This document shows positions 42,062-49,699 of a stretch of 64,000 bases of DNA, piece after piece. This DNA is from Mitsuokella jalaludinii DSM 13811. Its GTDB lineage: Bacteria > Bacillota > Negativicutes > Selenomonadales > Selenomonadaceae. How positions within the stretch are numbered: position 1 is the stretch's first letter; each line of letters starts with the position of its first letter. The stretch spans positions 1 through 64,000 of the forward strand of contig NZ_JNKR01000010.1 of assembly GCF_000702905.1 (NCBI RefSeq), given 5' to 3'. Under the pieces are notes generated by a model. The model saw only the letters and a program-made list of their open reading frames with translations. It ran no database searches and was not told where the DNA came from. The position numbers and the translations under genes were made by a program.

Positions 42062-42138
42062 TTATTTATAAGTGCTGATTATGTTCCTGTAACGACAGGG
42101 AAAGTAAGATTAATGGTTTTAAGATTGGAGAGGTTCAA

Positions 42139-42405
42139 ATGACTCAGGAAACGCTTACGATTGAAAACAAGACTGGTATCCACGCTCGCCCGGCTTCCAT
42201 CTTCGTTCAGACGGCTACGAAGTTCAAGTCCAAGATCCAGCTGCAGGCTAAGGGCAAGACGATCGATGCAAAGAGCATCCTCATGATCATGAGCATGGGC
42301 CTCGTCAAGGGCACGGAAGTCACGATTATCGCAGACGGCCCGGATGAAGCAGAGGCAGTCAAGGCTCTGAAAGACCTCATCGACTCCAAGTTCGGCGAGG
42401 AATAA
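42139..42405 (+). CDS. ptsH: Phosphocarrier protein HPr
   Basis: 88 residues. It carries phosphate from EI to sugar-specific EIIA domains. The active site is H15 in TGIHARP, and S46 (in DAKSILMIM) is the site phosphorylated by HPr kinase in Firmicutes, so catabolite control via CcpA is possible. GGAGAGG precedes ATG 42139. It is the first gene of ptsHI, transcribed from the sigma-54 promoter at 42045. Two Glc-type PTS permeases in this window depend on it. Confidence 0.96.
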   Translation: MTQETLTIENKTGIHARPASIFVQTATKFKSKIQLQAKGKTIDAKSILMIMSMGLVKGTEVTIIADGPDEAEAVKALKDLIDSKFGEE

Positions 42406-42444
42406 TTTCGGATTCGAGCGCGATAAGCGAACAGAAGAGGTGAG

Positions 42445-42478
42445 TGACCTTCCTCCGGCTCCGGCGGGAGGGAGGTCA
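42445..42478 (+). other. Intercistronic hairpin between ptsH and ptsI
   Basis: A 12-bp stem (42445-42456 with 42467-42478, one G-U) with a 10-base loop, followed by only TTT. It may act as an attenuator that keeps ptsI below ptsH, a ratio seen in other bacteria, or stabilise the ptsH mRNA. Confidence 0.55.
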
Positions 42479-42536
42479 TTTGCATATGTGCAGGGAATGC
42501 ACGCGAATGCAGGGAATTTTTCAGGGGGAAAGTAAA

Positions 42537-44252
42537 ATGGCAGAAATCATTCGTGGTAAAGGCGTCATCTCCGGTATCGCCATGGGCAAGATCATGCTCG
42601 CAGGCCAGAACCTTGACGGCTATCTCGTCAACTACAAGCCGGAAGACAAGGCGACGGAGAAGCAGAAGGCACAGGATGCCCTGACGGCTGTCGCAGAGAT
42701 CCTGCGCGAGAGCATCGAGAAGCTCAAGAGCAAGGACATGAAGGAGCAGGCCGCCATCATGGAAGCACACCGCATGATGGTACAGGACCCGATGATGGCC
42801 GACAACATCATGGCCAAGATCGAGGAGCTCGGCAATGCGCCACAGGGCGTCCTCAAGGCTGCGGAAGAGCAGGCCGTCATGTTCGAGCAGATGGAGGACG
42901 AGTACTTTGCAGCCCGCGCTGTTGACCTGCGCGATGTCGGCAAGCGCGTCGCCAAGTACATCCTCGGCGTCAAGGAGCCGGAAATCGGTGACGAGAAGGT
43001 CATCCTCTGCGGCCGTGAGATTGAGCCGTCCGTCATCGCCGGCATGGAGACGGAGAAAATCGCCGGTGTCCTGCTCGGCTCGGGCAGCACGACGGCCCAT
43101 GCCGTTATCATCGCCAAGGCTCGCGCAATCCCGACGATCGTCGGCCTCAACAAGGAAGACCGCATCGACCGCATCGCGGATGGCGACCACGTCATCATGG
43201 ACGGTGAGCGCGGCGAGATCGTCATCAATCCGGCACCTGAAGATATTGCCAGCTACGACGAGAAGATCAAGAAGCAGAAGGAGCTTGCTGCTCATTACGC
43301 GGCTCTTAAGGACCTGCCGGCTGTCACGACGGATGGTGTCAAGGTCGACCTCATGGCCAACATCGGTACGCACATGGACGTCGACAACGCGCTGAACTAC
43401 GGTGCAGAGGGCGTTGGCCTGTTCCGCTCCGAGTTCGTCTTCATGGGCCGTCAGGACATCCCGACGGAGGAAGACCAGTTCAAGGCCTACAAAGAGGCCA
43501 TCGAGAAGTGCAAGGGCAAGCTCTGCGTCATCCGCACGATGGATATCGGCGGTGACAAGCCGCTGCCGTACCTCAACATCCCGGAGGAGGAGAATCCGTT
43601 CCTCGGCTATCGCGCCGTCCGCATCAGCCTGCAGCGCCGTGACCTCTTCCTGCCGCAGCTCAAGGCCATCCTGCGCGCCGGCGTCTACGGCAAGGCAGCC
43701 ATCATGATCCCGATGATCATCAACGTGGCGGAGTTCAAGAAGGTCAAGGAGTTCATCGAGGAAGCAAAACTCGAGCTCGCGCATGAGGGCAAGGCGTACT
43801 CTGACGATGTCCAGGTCGGCATCATGGTCGAGACGCCGGCAGCAGCCATCATGACGCCGGTACTTGCCAAGTACGTTGACTTCTTCTCCATCGGCACGAA
43901 CGATCTCGTCCAGTACACGCTGGCAGTCGACCGCGGCAATGCGAATATTTCCTATCTCTACAACCACTTCAACCCGGCTGTGCTGCGCCTTGTACAGCGC
44001 ACAATCACGAGCGCTCGTGAGAACGGCATCTGGGCCGGCATGTGCGGCGAGATGGCGTCGGATCCGAACGCCGCTGTCCTGCTCATGGCTATGGGCATCA
44101 ACGAGCTCTCGATGAGTGCACCGTCGATCCCGCGCGTCAAGGAGAAGATCCGCTCCATCAGCTCGGTCAAGGCAAAGGAAATCCTCGCAGACGTCATGAC
44201 GATGGAAGACGGCGACGACATCCGCAACTACCTCCAGAAGATTCTCGGCTGA
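42537..44252 (+). CDS. ptsI: Phosphoenolpyruvate-protein phosphotransferase (Enzyme I)
   Basis: 571 residues, normal length. It takes phosphate from PEP and gives it to HPr. Active H188 is in GSGSTTAHAVIIAKA (E. coli His189 equivalent). The C-terminal PEP-binding barrel has the FRSEFVFM and GMCGEMASD motifs. The reading frame is open upstream of ATG 42537, but CAGGGGGAAAG at 42522-42532 is the only good ribosome site, and the protein from here matches EI exactly. In an operon with ptsH; terminator after it. Confidence 0.96.
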   Translation: MAEIIRGKGVISGIAMGKIMLAGQNLDGYLVNYKPEDKATEKQKAQDALTAVAEILRESIEKLKSKDMKEQAAIMEAHRMMVQDPMMADNIMAKIEELGNAPQGVLKAAEEQAVMFEQMEDEYFAARAVDLRDVGKRVAKYILGVKEPEIGDEKVILCGREIEPSVIAGMETEKIAGVLLGSGSTTAHAVIIAKARAIPTIVGLNKEDRIDRIADGDHVIMDGERGEIVINPAPEDIASYDEKIKKQKELAAHYAALKDLPAVTTDGVKVDLMANIGTHMDVDNALNYGAEGVGLFRSEFVFMGRQDIPTEEDQFKAYKEAIEKCKGKLCVIRTMDIGGDKPLPYLNIPEEENPFLGYRAVRISLQRRDLFLPQLKAILRAGVYGKAAIMIPMIINVAEFKKVKEFIEEAKLELAHEGKAYSDDVQVGIMVETPAAAIMTPVLAKYVDFFSIGTNDLVQYTLAVDRGNANISYLYNHFNPAVLRLVQRTITSARENGIWAGMCGEMASDPNAAVLLMAMGINELSMSAPSIPRVKEKIRSISSVKAKEILADVMTMEDGDDIRNYLQKILG

Positions 44253-44275
44253 TTCACTTGAAGCAGTCGTGCAAT

Positions 44276-44307
44276 AAAAGGGCCTCCCTTGCGGGAGGCC
44301 CTTTTGT
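44276..44307 (+). terminator. Rho-independent terminator after ptsI
   Basis: AAAAGGGCCTCCC and GGGAGGCCCTTTT pair around TTGC. Confidence 0.93.
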
Positions 44308-44317
44308 TGCTCGTGGC

Positions 44318-44346
44318 TGGACAAAAAAGATGCTGTAGAGTAAACT
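44318..44346 (+). promoter_or_regulatory. Promoter of the NSS symporter gene
   Basis: TGGACA (44318-44323), 17-bp spacer, TAAACT (44341-44346). Confidence 0.5.
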
Positions 44347-44405
44347 GGTGTAGTGTGAACCACAAGGAATTGTATCCCTGTAAAAGGGAATAGGAGGGAT
44401 AATTT

Positions 44406-45779
44406 TTGGAAAAAAGAGGAAGTTTTTCGACGCGCTTGGGCTTCATCCTGGTCTCAGCGGGCTGTGCCATCGGACTCGGCAATGTCTGGCGCTTCCCGTA
44501 CATCACAGGCCAGTATGGCGGCGCCTCGTTCGTGCTGATCTATCTCGTGTTTCTGGCCATTCTCGGGCTGCCTATCATGGTCGCGGAATTTGCCGTCGGG
44601 CGCGCGAGCGTCCGCAGTGCGGCCATGTCGTTTGACGTGCTCGAGCCGAAGGGGACGAAATGGCATCTCTACAAGTACGGGGCGATTGCAGGCAATCTTC
44701 TGCTCATGATGTTCTACACGACCGTCTCGGGCTGGATGTTCTACTACATCTACAAGATGGCGACGGGCGCCTTTGACGGCATGGACGCCGAGGCGGTCGG
44801 GGCCGTTTTCGGCGGCCTGCTCGCCGACCCCGTGACGCTGGCCGGCTGCATGATCCTCGTCGTCGTGCTCTGCGGCGGCGTCTGCTACCTCGGTGTCGAG
44901 GCCGGCGTCGAGCGCATCACGAAGTTGATGATGGCGGCCCTGCTCGTCCTGATGGTCGTGCTGGCCATCAACTCCATCATGCTGCCGAACAGCGAGATCG
45001 GACTCAAGTACTACCTCTATCCGGACTTCAGCAAGGTCGTGGAGTACGGCGTGCAGGAGGTCGTCTTCGCGGCGATGGGGCAGGCCTTCTTCACGCTGAG
45101 CCTCGGCATCGGCGCGCTCGCCATCTTCGGCAGCTACATCGGCAAGTCGAAGCGGCTGACGGGCGAGGCTGTCTGGGTCATCGTGCTCGACACCTTCGTT
45201 GCCATCATGGCCGGCCTCATCATCTTCCCGGCCTGCTTCAGCTACGGCGTCAATCCGGGCAGCGGCCCGAACCTGCTGTTCGTCACCTTGCCGAACGTAT
45301 TCAACCACATGCCGCTCGGCCACTTCTGGGGCGCGATGTTTTTCCTGTTCATGGCCTTTGCCTCGATGTCGACGGTCATCGCCGTGTTCGAGAATCTCAT
45401 CTGCTGTTTCCTCGAGCTTTTGCGCAAGGACCGCAAGATCATCATCCGCTGGGGCATGCTCATCATCATCCTGCTCTCGATGCCCTGCGTCCTGGGCTTC
45501 AACCTCTGGAGCGGCTTCACGCCGTTCGGCCCGGGGTCGAATGTCCTGAGCCTCGAGGACTTCATCGTCAGCAACAACCTGCTGCCGCTCGGCAGCCTCG
45601 TCTACCTGGCCTTCTGCACGAGCCGCTACGGCTGGGGCTGGAATAACTTCATCAAGGAGGCCGACACCGGCAAGGGCATGGCCTTCCCAAAGTGGATCCG
45701 CTTCTACGCGACCTGGATCCTGCCGCTGATTGTCCTCTACATCTTTGTAGCGGGCTACTACGCGATGTTCTTCAAGTAA
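44406..45779 (+). CDS. Neurotransmitter:sodium symporter (NSS) family transporter
   Basis: 457 residues with about eleven to twelve membrane helices of the LeuT fold. The N-terminal TM1 segment (LGFILVSAGCAIGLGNVWRFPYITGQYGGASF) contains the unwound substrate/Na site and is family-diagnostic. Such carriers import amino acids (tyrosine, tryptophan, leucine, alanine and others) with sodium. The start is TTG 44406, with AGGAGGG at 44392-44398 in front. Substrate not known. The next gene follows 47 bp later without a terminator but has its own good ribosome site. Confidence 0.9.
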   Translation: MEKRGSFSTRLGFILVSAGCAIGLGNVWRFPYITGQYGGASFVLIYLVFLAILGLPIMVAEFAVGRASVRSAAMSFDVLEPKGTKWHLYKYGAIAGNLLLMMFYTTVSGWMFYYIYKMATGAFDGMDAEAVGAVFGGLLADPVTLAGCMILVVVLCGGVCYLGVEAGVERITKLMMAALLVLMVVLAINSIMLPNSEIGLKYYLYPDFSKVVEYGVQEVVFAAMGQAFFTLSLGIGALAIFGSYIGKSKRLTGEAVWVIVLDTFVAIMAGLIIFPACFSYGVNPGSGPNLLFVTLPNVFNHMPLGHFWGAMFFLFMAFASMSTVIAVFENLICCFLELLRKDRKIIIRWGMLIIILLSMPCVLGFNLWSGFTPFGPGSNVLSLEDFIVSNNLLPLGSLVYLAFCTSRYGWGWNNFIKEADTGKGMAFPKWIRFYATWILPLIVLYIFVAGYYAMFFK

Positions 45780-45826
45780 GCGGGATGACATTTGGGTGTG
45801 AATCTGTGAGAACGGAAAGGGATGGG

Positions 45827-46975
45827 ATGATGCGAAAGAACATGAGCCGCTTTTGGCTGCTCGTTCTGCTGCTATTTGCTCTGTCGACTGCCGCAATCGT
45901 GGCGGGCTGCGGCAAGGCGCAGAGCGGCGATGGCGCAGGTCAGACAGCGAAGGAGCAGACGCTCGACGAGAAGGTCGATGCGATTGTCGACTCGATGACG
46001 ACGACGGAGAAGGTCGGCCAGATGGTCATGATCGGCGTCCAGGGGACGGATGTCACGGATGACAGCCTCTACATGCTGCACCAGTACCACATGGGTGGCG
46101 TCATCCTGTTTGACCGCAACATGGAGTCGGCCGACCAGACGAAGAAGCTCATCGCGGACCTGCAGGCGAAGGCGGACCAGAAGGTGTCGCTCTTCATCGG
46201 CGTCGATGAGGAGGGCGGCCAGGTCGTGCGCGGCAAGTCGTTCCTGACGCCGCCGCCGTCGGAGCAGGAGATCGGCAGGAGCGGTGAGGTAACGCGCGCG
46301 GAGGAGTCGGCCCGCCAGACGGCGGAGAAGCTCAAGAAGCTCGGCTTCAATGTCAACTTTGCGCCTGTCGCTGACGTGGGAGACTACGCGCGCTCCTTCG
46401 GCCCGGATCCGGAGCAGGCGGCCAAGTTCGTCGAGGCTGCCGCACAGGGCTACGAGCAGCAGCACATGATGTACGCGCTCAAGCACTTCCCGGGCATCGG
46501 CCGCGGCACGGTCGACTCGCACGAGGACATCTCCTCCATCACGGCCACGAAGGCGGAGCTCCTGAAGCGCGATATCGTGCCGTTCCAGAAGGTCATCGAT
46601 GAGCGCCAGAGCGAGGACTACTTCGTGCTCGTCTCGCACCTGCGCTATCCGGCGCTCGACGGAGAGAACCCCGCGAGCCTCTCGAAGGCCATCCAGACGG
46701 ACTTTCTGCGCGGTGAGCTAGGCTACCGCGGCCTCATCATCACGGATGACGTCGAGATGGGCGCACTCGCGAAGCACTACAGCTTCCGCGAACTCGGCGT
46801 CAAGGCTGTCGAAGCCGGCTCAGATATCGTGCTCGTCTGCCACGAGTACCCGCATGAGACGGACGTCTACCTCGGCCTCTTGGACGCCGTCGAGGACGGC
46901 ACGATCCCGATGGAGCGTGTCGACGAGTCGGTGCGCCGCATCGTCAAGGCAAAGCTGCTGCACGCGCAGTCTTGA
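45827..46975 (+). CDS. GH3 beta-N-acetylhexosaminidase-like lipoprotein (NagZ family)
   Basis: 382 residues. Signal peptide with lipobox (IVAGC), so it is anchored in a membrane rather than cytosolic like E. coli NagZ. The GH3 barrel (about 45-375) carries the NagZ motif KHFPGIGRGTVDSHED (family KHFPGHG...D.H) and the nucleophile region IITDDVEMGAL. It probably removes beta-N-acetylglucosamine from peptidoglycan fragments or other glycans. The substitution of His by Ile within KHFPGxG is notable but the DSH dyad is intact. ATG 45827 follows GGAAAGG; earlier in-frame codons overlap the NSS gene. Confidence 0.86.
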   Translation: MMRKNMSRFWLLVLLLFALSTAAIVAGCGKAQSGDGAGQTAKEQTLDEKVDAIVDSMTTTEKVGQMVMIGVQGTDVTDDSLYMLHQYHMGGVILFDRNMESADQTKKLIADLQAKADQKVSLFIGVDEEGGQVVRGKSFLTPPPSEQEIGRSGEVTRAEESARQTAEKLKKLGFNVNFAPVADVGDYARSFGPDPEQAAKFVEAAAQGYEQQHMMYALKHFPGIGRGTVDSHEDISSITATKAELLKRDIVPFQKVIDERQSEDYFVLVSHLRYPALDGENPASLSKAIQTDFLRGELGYRGLIITDDVEMGALAKHYSFRELGVKAVEAGSDIVLVCHEYPHETDVYLGLLDAVEDGTIPMERVDESVRRIVKAKLLHAQS

Positions 46976-47003
46976 GTGATGAGACAATCCAACATCCGAT
47001 GAT

Positions 47004-47042
47004 AAAAGACGCTCTGACATTTCAGGTCAGAGCGTCTTTTTT
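47004..47042. terminator. Bidirectional terminator between the GH3 lipoprotein gene and mqnA
   Basis: AAAAGACGCTCTGAC and GTCAGAGCGTCTTTT pair perfectly around ATTTCAG, with T tracts on each strand. Confidence 0.92.
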
Positions 47043-47067
47043 GCGCCGTATTCTCTTATCGTGCCGC

Positions 47068-47913
47068 TCAGCTGCGCCGCACGGGGGCGAACTCGATCTC
47101 AGGCACGTGGTCGATGAGGTTCATCTCGTGGGCGAGCTTGTAGAAGGTCCTGAGGCCGTCGAGGTAGTCGTCGGCGAGGTCCCAGCGGATGATCGGGCCG
47201 AGATACTCCTCGAGCTGCTCGTAGGTGAAGGCGGGTTTCTTCGGCAGGATCTCGCGGATGGCCGCGTCCTTGTGCGCTTCTGCAGTCTGGAAGGCCGTGT
47301 GGATGCGGTCGTAGACGAGCTGCAATGATTCTGGATGGCTCTCGGCGAAGCGGCGGCTCGCGACCCAGAGCGCGTAGACCATCTTCTTGCCCGTCATCTT
47401 CTTCCACTCGAGGCCGAGGTCGTAGTAATAGTAGCCCTCGCGCGGGTGGTGGTAGAGCCAGAGCGCGTCGTCGCCGATGAGCAGCGAGGCTGTCGCGTCG
47501 TCAGGGATCGGGTCTTCCGGCGTGATGTGACGCACGTAGTAGTTCGGGATGGCGCCGTAGGCGAGGCGCAGGATGATCTTCAAGAGGCAGTGCGATGTCG
47601 CCGACTTGGCCGTCAGGATGATCTTGTCGTCCTTCAGGGACTCGATGGGCTTGCGCGAGGCGAGCAGGATGCTCTCGACATCGCCGTCCGTCGAGACACA
47701 GACATCCGGTACGACGACGAGTTCCTCACTGTGGCGGGCGTAGACGATGGACGAGACATTGCTGACATCGAGGCGGTGGTTGACGATGTCGCTGTTGAGC
47801 TCCGCCGGTACGCCGCGCGTGAGCTGGAGGCCGTCCGCTGCGCCGTGTGCATAGCTCCAGGTCAGCGGCAGAACGTTCAGGAAGTTGATGTGTCCAACCC
47901 TTGGACAGGTCAT
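47068..47913 (-). CDS. mqnA: Chorismate dehydratase MqnA (futalosine menaquinone pathway)
   Basis: 281 residues, periplasmic-binding-protein fold. It converts chorismate to 3-enolpyruvylbenzoate, the first step of the futalosine route to menaquinone. Family motifs: GHINFLNVLPLTW at the N-terminus, a SNVSSIVYA stretch, and LLIGDDALW with the active-site Asp-Asp region. ATG 47913 has AAAGGGG upstream; the in-frame ATG at 47949 would add an unusual extension. No other mqn gene is in the window, so the pathway must be completed elsewhere. Confidence 0.9.
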   Translation of the reverse strand: MTCPRVGHINFLNVLPLTWSYAHGAADGLQLTRGVPAELNSDIVNHRLDVSNVSSIVYARHSEELVVVPDVCVSTDGDVESILLASRKPIESLKDDKIILTAKSATSHCLLKIILRLAYGAIPNYYVRHITPEDPIPDDATASLLIGDDALWLYHHPREGYYYYDLGLEWKKMTGKKMVYALWVASRRFAESHPESLQLVYDRIHTAFQTAEAHKDAAIREILPKKPAFTYEQLEEYLGPIIRWDLADDYLDGLRTFYKLAHEMNLIDHVPEIEFAPVRRS

Positions 47914-48023
47914 AGAATATCCCCTTTCTTGTTTCATAGTCTCTTTCATTATACACGCTGCTTCTGCGAAAATATATGGATTTCTTATGTATACGGTATT
48001 TTTCGGGGACGATGTCTGCCGCC

Positions 48024-48080
48024 TTGAACCTGCTAGCCCAATATGTTACAATTATCGTAATCATAGTTGATTTCATCAAC
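48024..48080 (+). promoter_or_regulatory. Promoter and palindromic operator of the marR-MFP-RND operon
   Basis: TTGAAC (48024-48029), 17-bp spacer, TACAAT (48047-48052) with an upstream TG. The perfect palindrome AGTTGAT-TTC-ATCAACT (48064-48080) covers the expected transcription start, where a MarR-family repressor would block the promoter. On the other side, 47914-48023 contains a minus-strand TATAAT that may serve mqnA. Confidence 0.65.
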
Positions 48081-48138
48081 TGGACATTTGCTGATACATA
48101 TCTGCCAAGGGATAGGCAGATAATGGGAGGGATCACTC

Positions 48139-48633
48139 ATGGATGAGTATATCAACATAGGACGCTGGTTTTCGGTGCTTCATCGCCGCTCACAGATCTT
48201 TGTTGTCGAGGCGTGCGAGAAGCTGCATCTGACGTACTCGGAGTACGTCATGCTGCTGCGCATCTACGACCACGAGGGTGCGCGGCAGGATGAGCTCGCT
48301 GCGATGCTCTACCTCGACAAGGCCGTCGTGACGCGCACGATGACGATGCTCGAGAATAAGGGGCTCGTCTACCGCGAGCAGGATGCGCGCGACAAGCGCG
48401 CCAAGCACGTCTACCTGACGGACTACGGCAAGAAGCAGCATGCCTACTTGCGCAATGTCATCCAGCGCTGGGTCGACTACCTCGTGGAGGACATGGAGCC
48501 TGCCGAAGTCGAGGTCATCGTCAAGGGTTTCGACCATCTCGTCGACCGGGCCTGCCGTGCCGACATCCGCAAGCTGGCGCGCGATATACCGGAGGTAGAA
48601 ATGACAAGGGGGAACGGTCATGCAGAATCGTAA
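48139..48633 (+). CDS. MarR-family transcriptional regulator
   Basis: 164 residues. The winged-helix DNA-binding core is clear: LTYSEYVMLLRIYDHEGARQDELAAML, recognition helix DKAVVTRTMTMLENKGLVYREQDARDKRAKHVYLT. As first gene of an efflux operon, with a palindrome over its own promoter, it is most likely an autorepressor released by a toxic ligand. The following MFP gene overlaps its end by 14 bp, so all three genes are expressed together. Confidence 0.92.
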   Translation: MDEYINIGRWFSVLHRRSQIFVVEACEKLHLTYSEYVMLLRIYDHEGARQDELAAMLYLDKAVVTRTMTMLENKGLVYREQDARDKRAKHVYLTDYGKKQHAYLRNVIQRWVDYLVEDMEPAEVEVIVKGFDHLVDRACRADIRKLARDIPEVEMTRGNGHAES

Positions 48634-49699
48634 GGGACTGGCGCTCGTGCTCGCGTTCGTTGTCGCGCTCTCGGCCGCCGGCTGCGGCCAGAAGGCGGCG
48701 CCTGCAGAGAAGGCGCCGCTCGTCAAGACGCAGCAGGCCGGCAGCGGCATGGAGGCTGACACGGGCACGTACGCTGGCACGGTGCGCGGCCGCTATGAGA
48801 CGAACCTCGCCTTCCAGGTCGGCGGCCAGATCCTCGCGCGCAATGTGCAGGAGGGCAGCCGCGTCAGGGCGGGCGACACGCTGATGGTCATCAACGCCAA
48901 GGACGTCGTGCAGCAGTCGAATGCCGGCGACGCGCAGGTCGCGCAGGCCCGCGCGCAGCTCGACCTGGCACAGCGCAACCTCGCGCGCTACAGCGAGCTC
49001 TACCAAGAGGATGCTGTCGCGGCCTCTGTGCTCGACCAGTACCAGGCCAATTACGATGCGGCCTTTGCGACGTACCAGCAGGCGCTCGCCACCGCTGCGC
49101 AGGGGCACAACGCACTCGGCTACACGAACTTGACAGCCGGTGCAGACGGCGTCATCTCGAAGATTGACGCGGAGGAAGGGCAGGTCGTCGCGGCCGGCCA
49201 GACCGTCATGACGCTCGTGCAGACGGATGAGCTTGAGGTGGAGATCGCCGTCCCGGAGAACCACATCGAGGATGTGGCAGTCGGCACGCCGGTCAAAGTT
49301 TCGTTCTGGGCGCTCTCTCAGGAAGTGGACGGCACGGTGCGCGAAGTTGCGCCGATGGCGGACAGCACTTCGCGCACCTACAAAGTGCGCGTCTCCGTTC
49401 CGAACCCGCCGCAGGGCATGCAGCTCGGCATGACGGCCAGTGTGGCTGTCCGGCAGTCGGACGGCAACGCCTCTTCAGGTGCCGTCCTGCCGCTCTCGGC
49501 CATCTACCAGACGGATGACGCGCCCGAGGTATGGGTCGTCACGGACGACAACACCGTTGCCCTGAAGAGCGTCGAGGTCGAGAACTTCGGCGACAACACG
49601 GTCCTCGTGCACGGCCTCGCGCCGACGGATGTCGTCGTGACGGCCGGCGTCCATAAACTCCGTGAGGGCCAGGCCGTGCGGACGGAGGCGGACAAATGA
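48620..49699 (+). CDS. RND efflux periplasmic adaptor (membrane fusion protein)
   Basis: 359 residues. Signal peptide with lipobox (ALSAAGC, Cys22). The HlyD/AcrA architecture is visible: beta-barrel and lipoyl parts (YETNLAFQVGGQILARNVQEGSRVRAGDTL), a helical hairpin with Ala/Gln-rich heptads (about 95-145), the second lipoyl half and a membrane-proximal domain. It links an RND pump to an outer-membrane channel. Overlaps marR upstream and the RND gene downstream (ATGA). The operon lacks a TolC-type gene, so an outer-membrane factor must be encoded elsewhere. Confidence 0.92.
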   Translation: MQNRKGLALVLAFVVALSAAGCGQKAAPAEKAPLVKTQQAGSGMEADTGTYAGTVRGRYETNLAFQVGGQILARNVQEGSRVRAGDTLMVINAKDVVQQSNAGDAQVAQARAQLDLAQRNLARYSELYQEDAVAASVLDQYQANYDAAFATYQQALATAAQGHNALGYTNLTAGADGVISKIDAEEGQVVAAGQTVMTLVQTDELEVEIAVPENHIEDVAVGTPVKVSFWALSQEVDGTVREVAPMADSTSRTYKVRVSVPNPPQGMQLGMTASVAVRQSDGNASSGAVLPLSAIYQTDDAPEVWVVTDDNTVALKSVEVENFGDNTVLVHGLAPTDVVVTAGVHKLREGQAVRTEADK

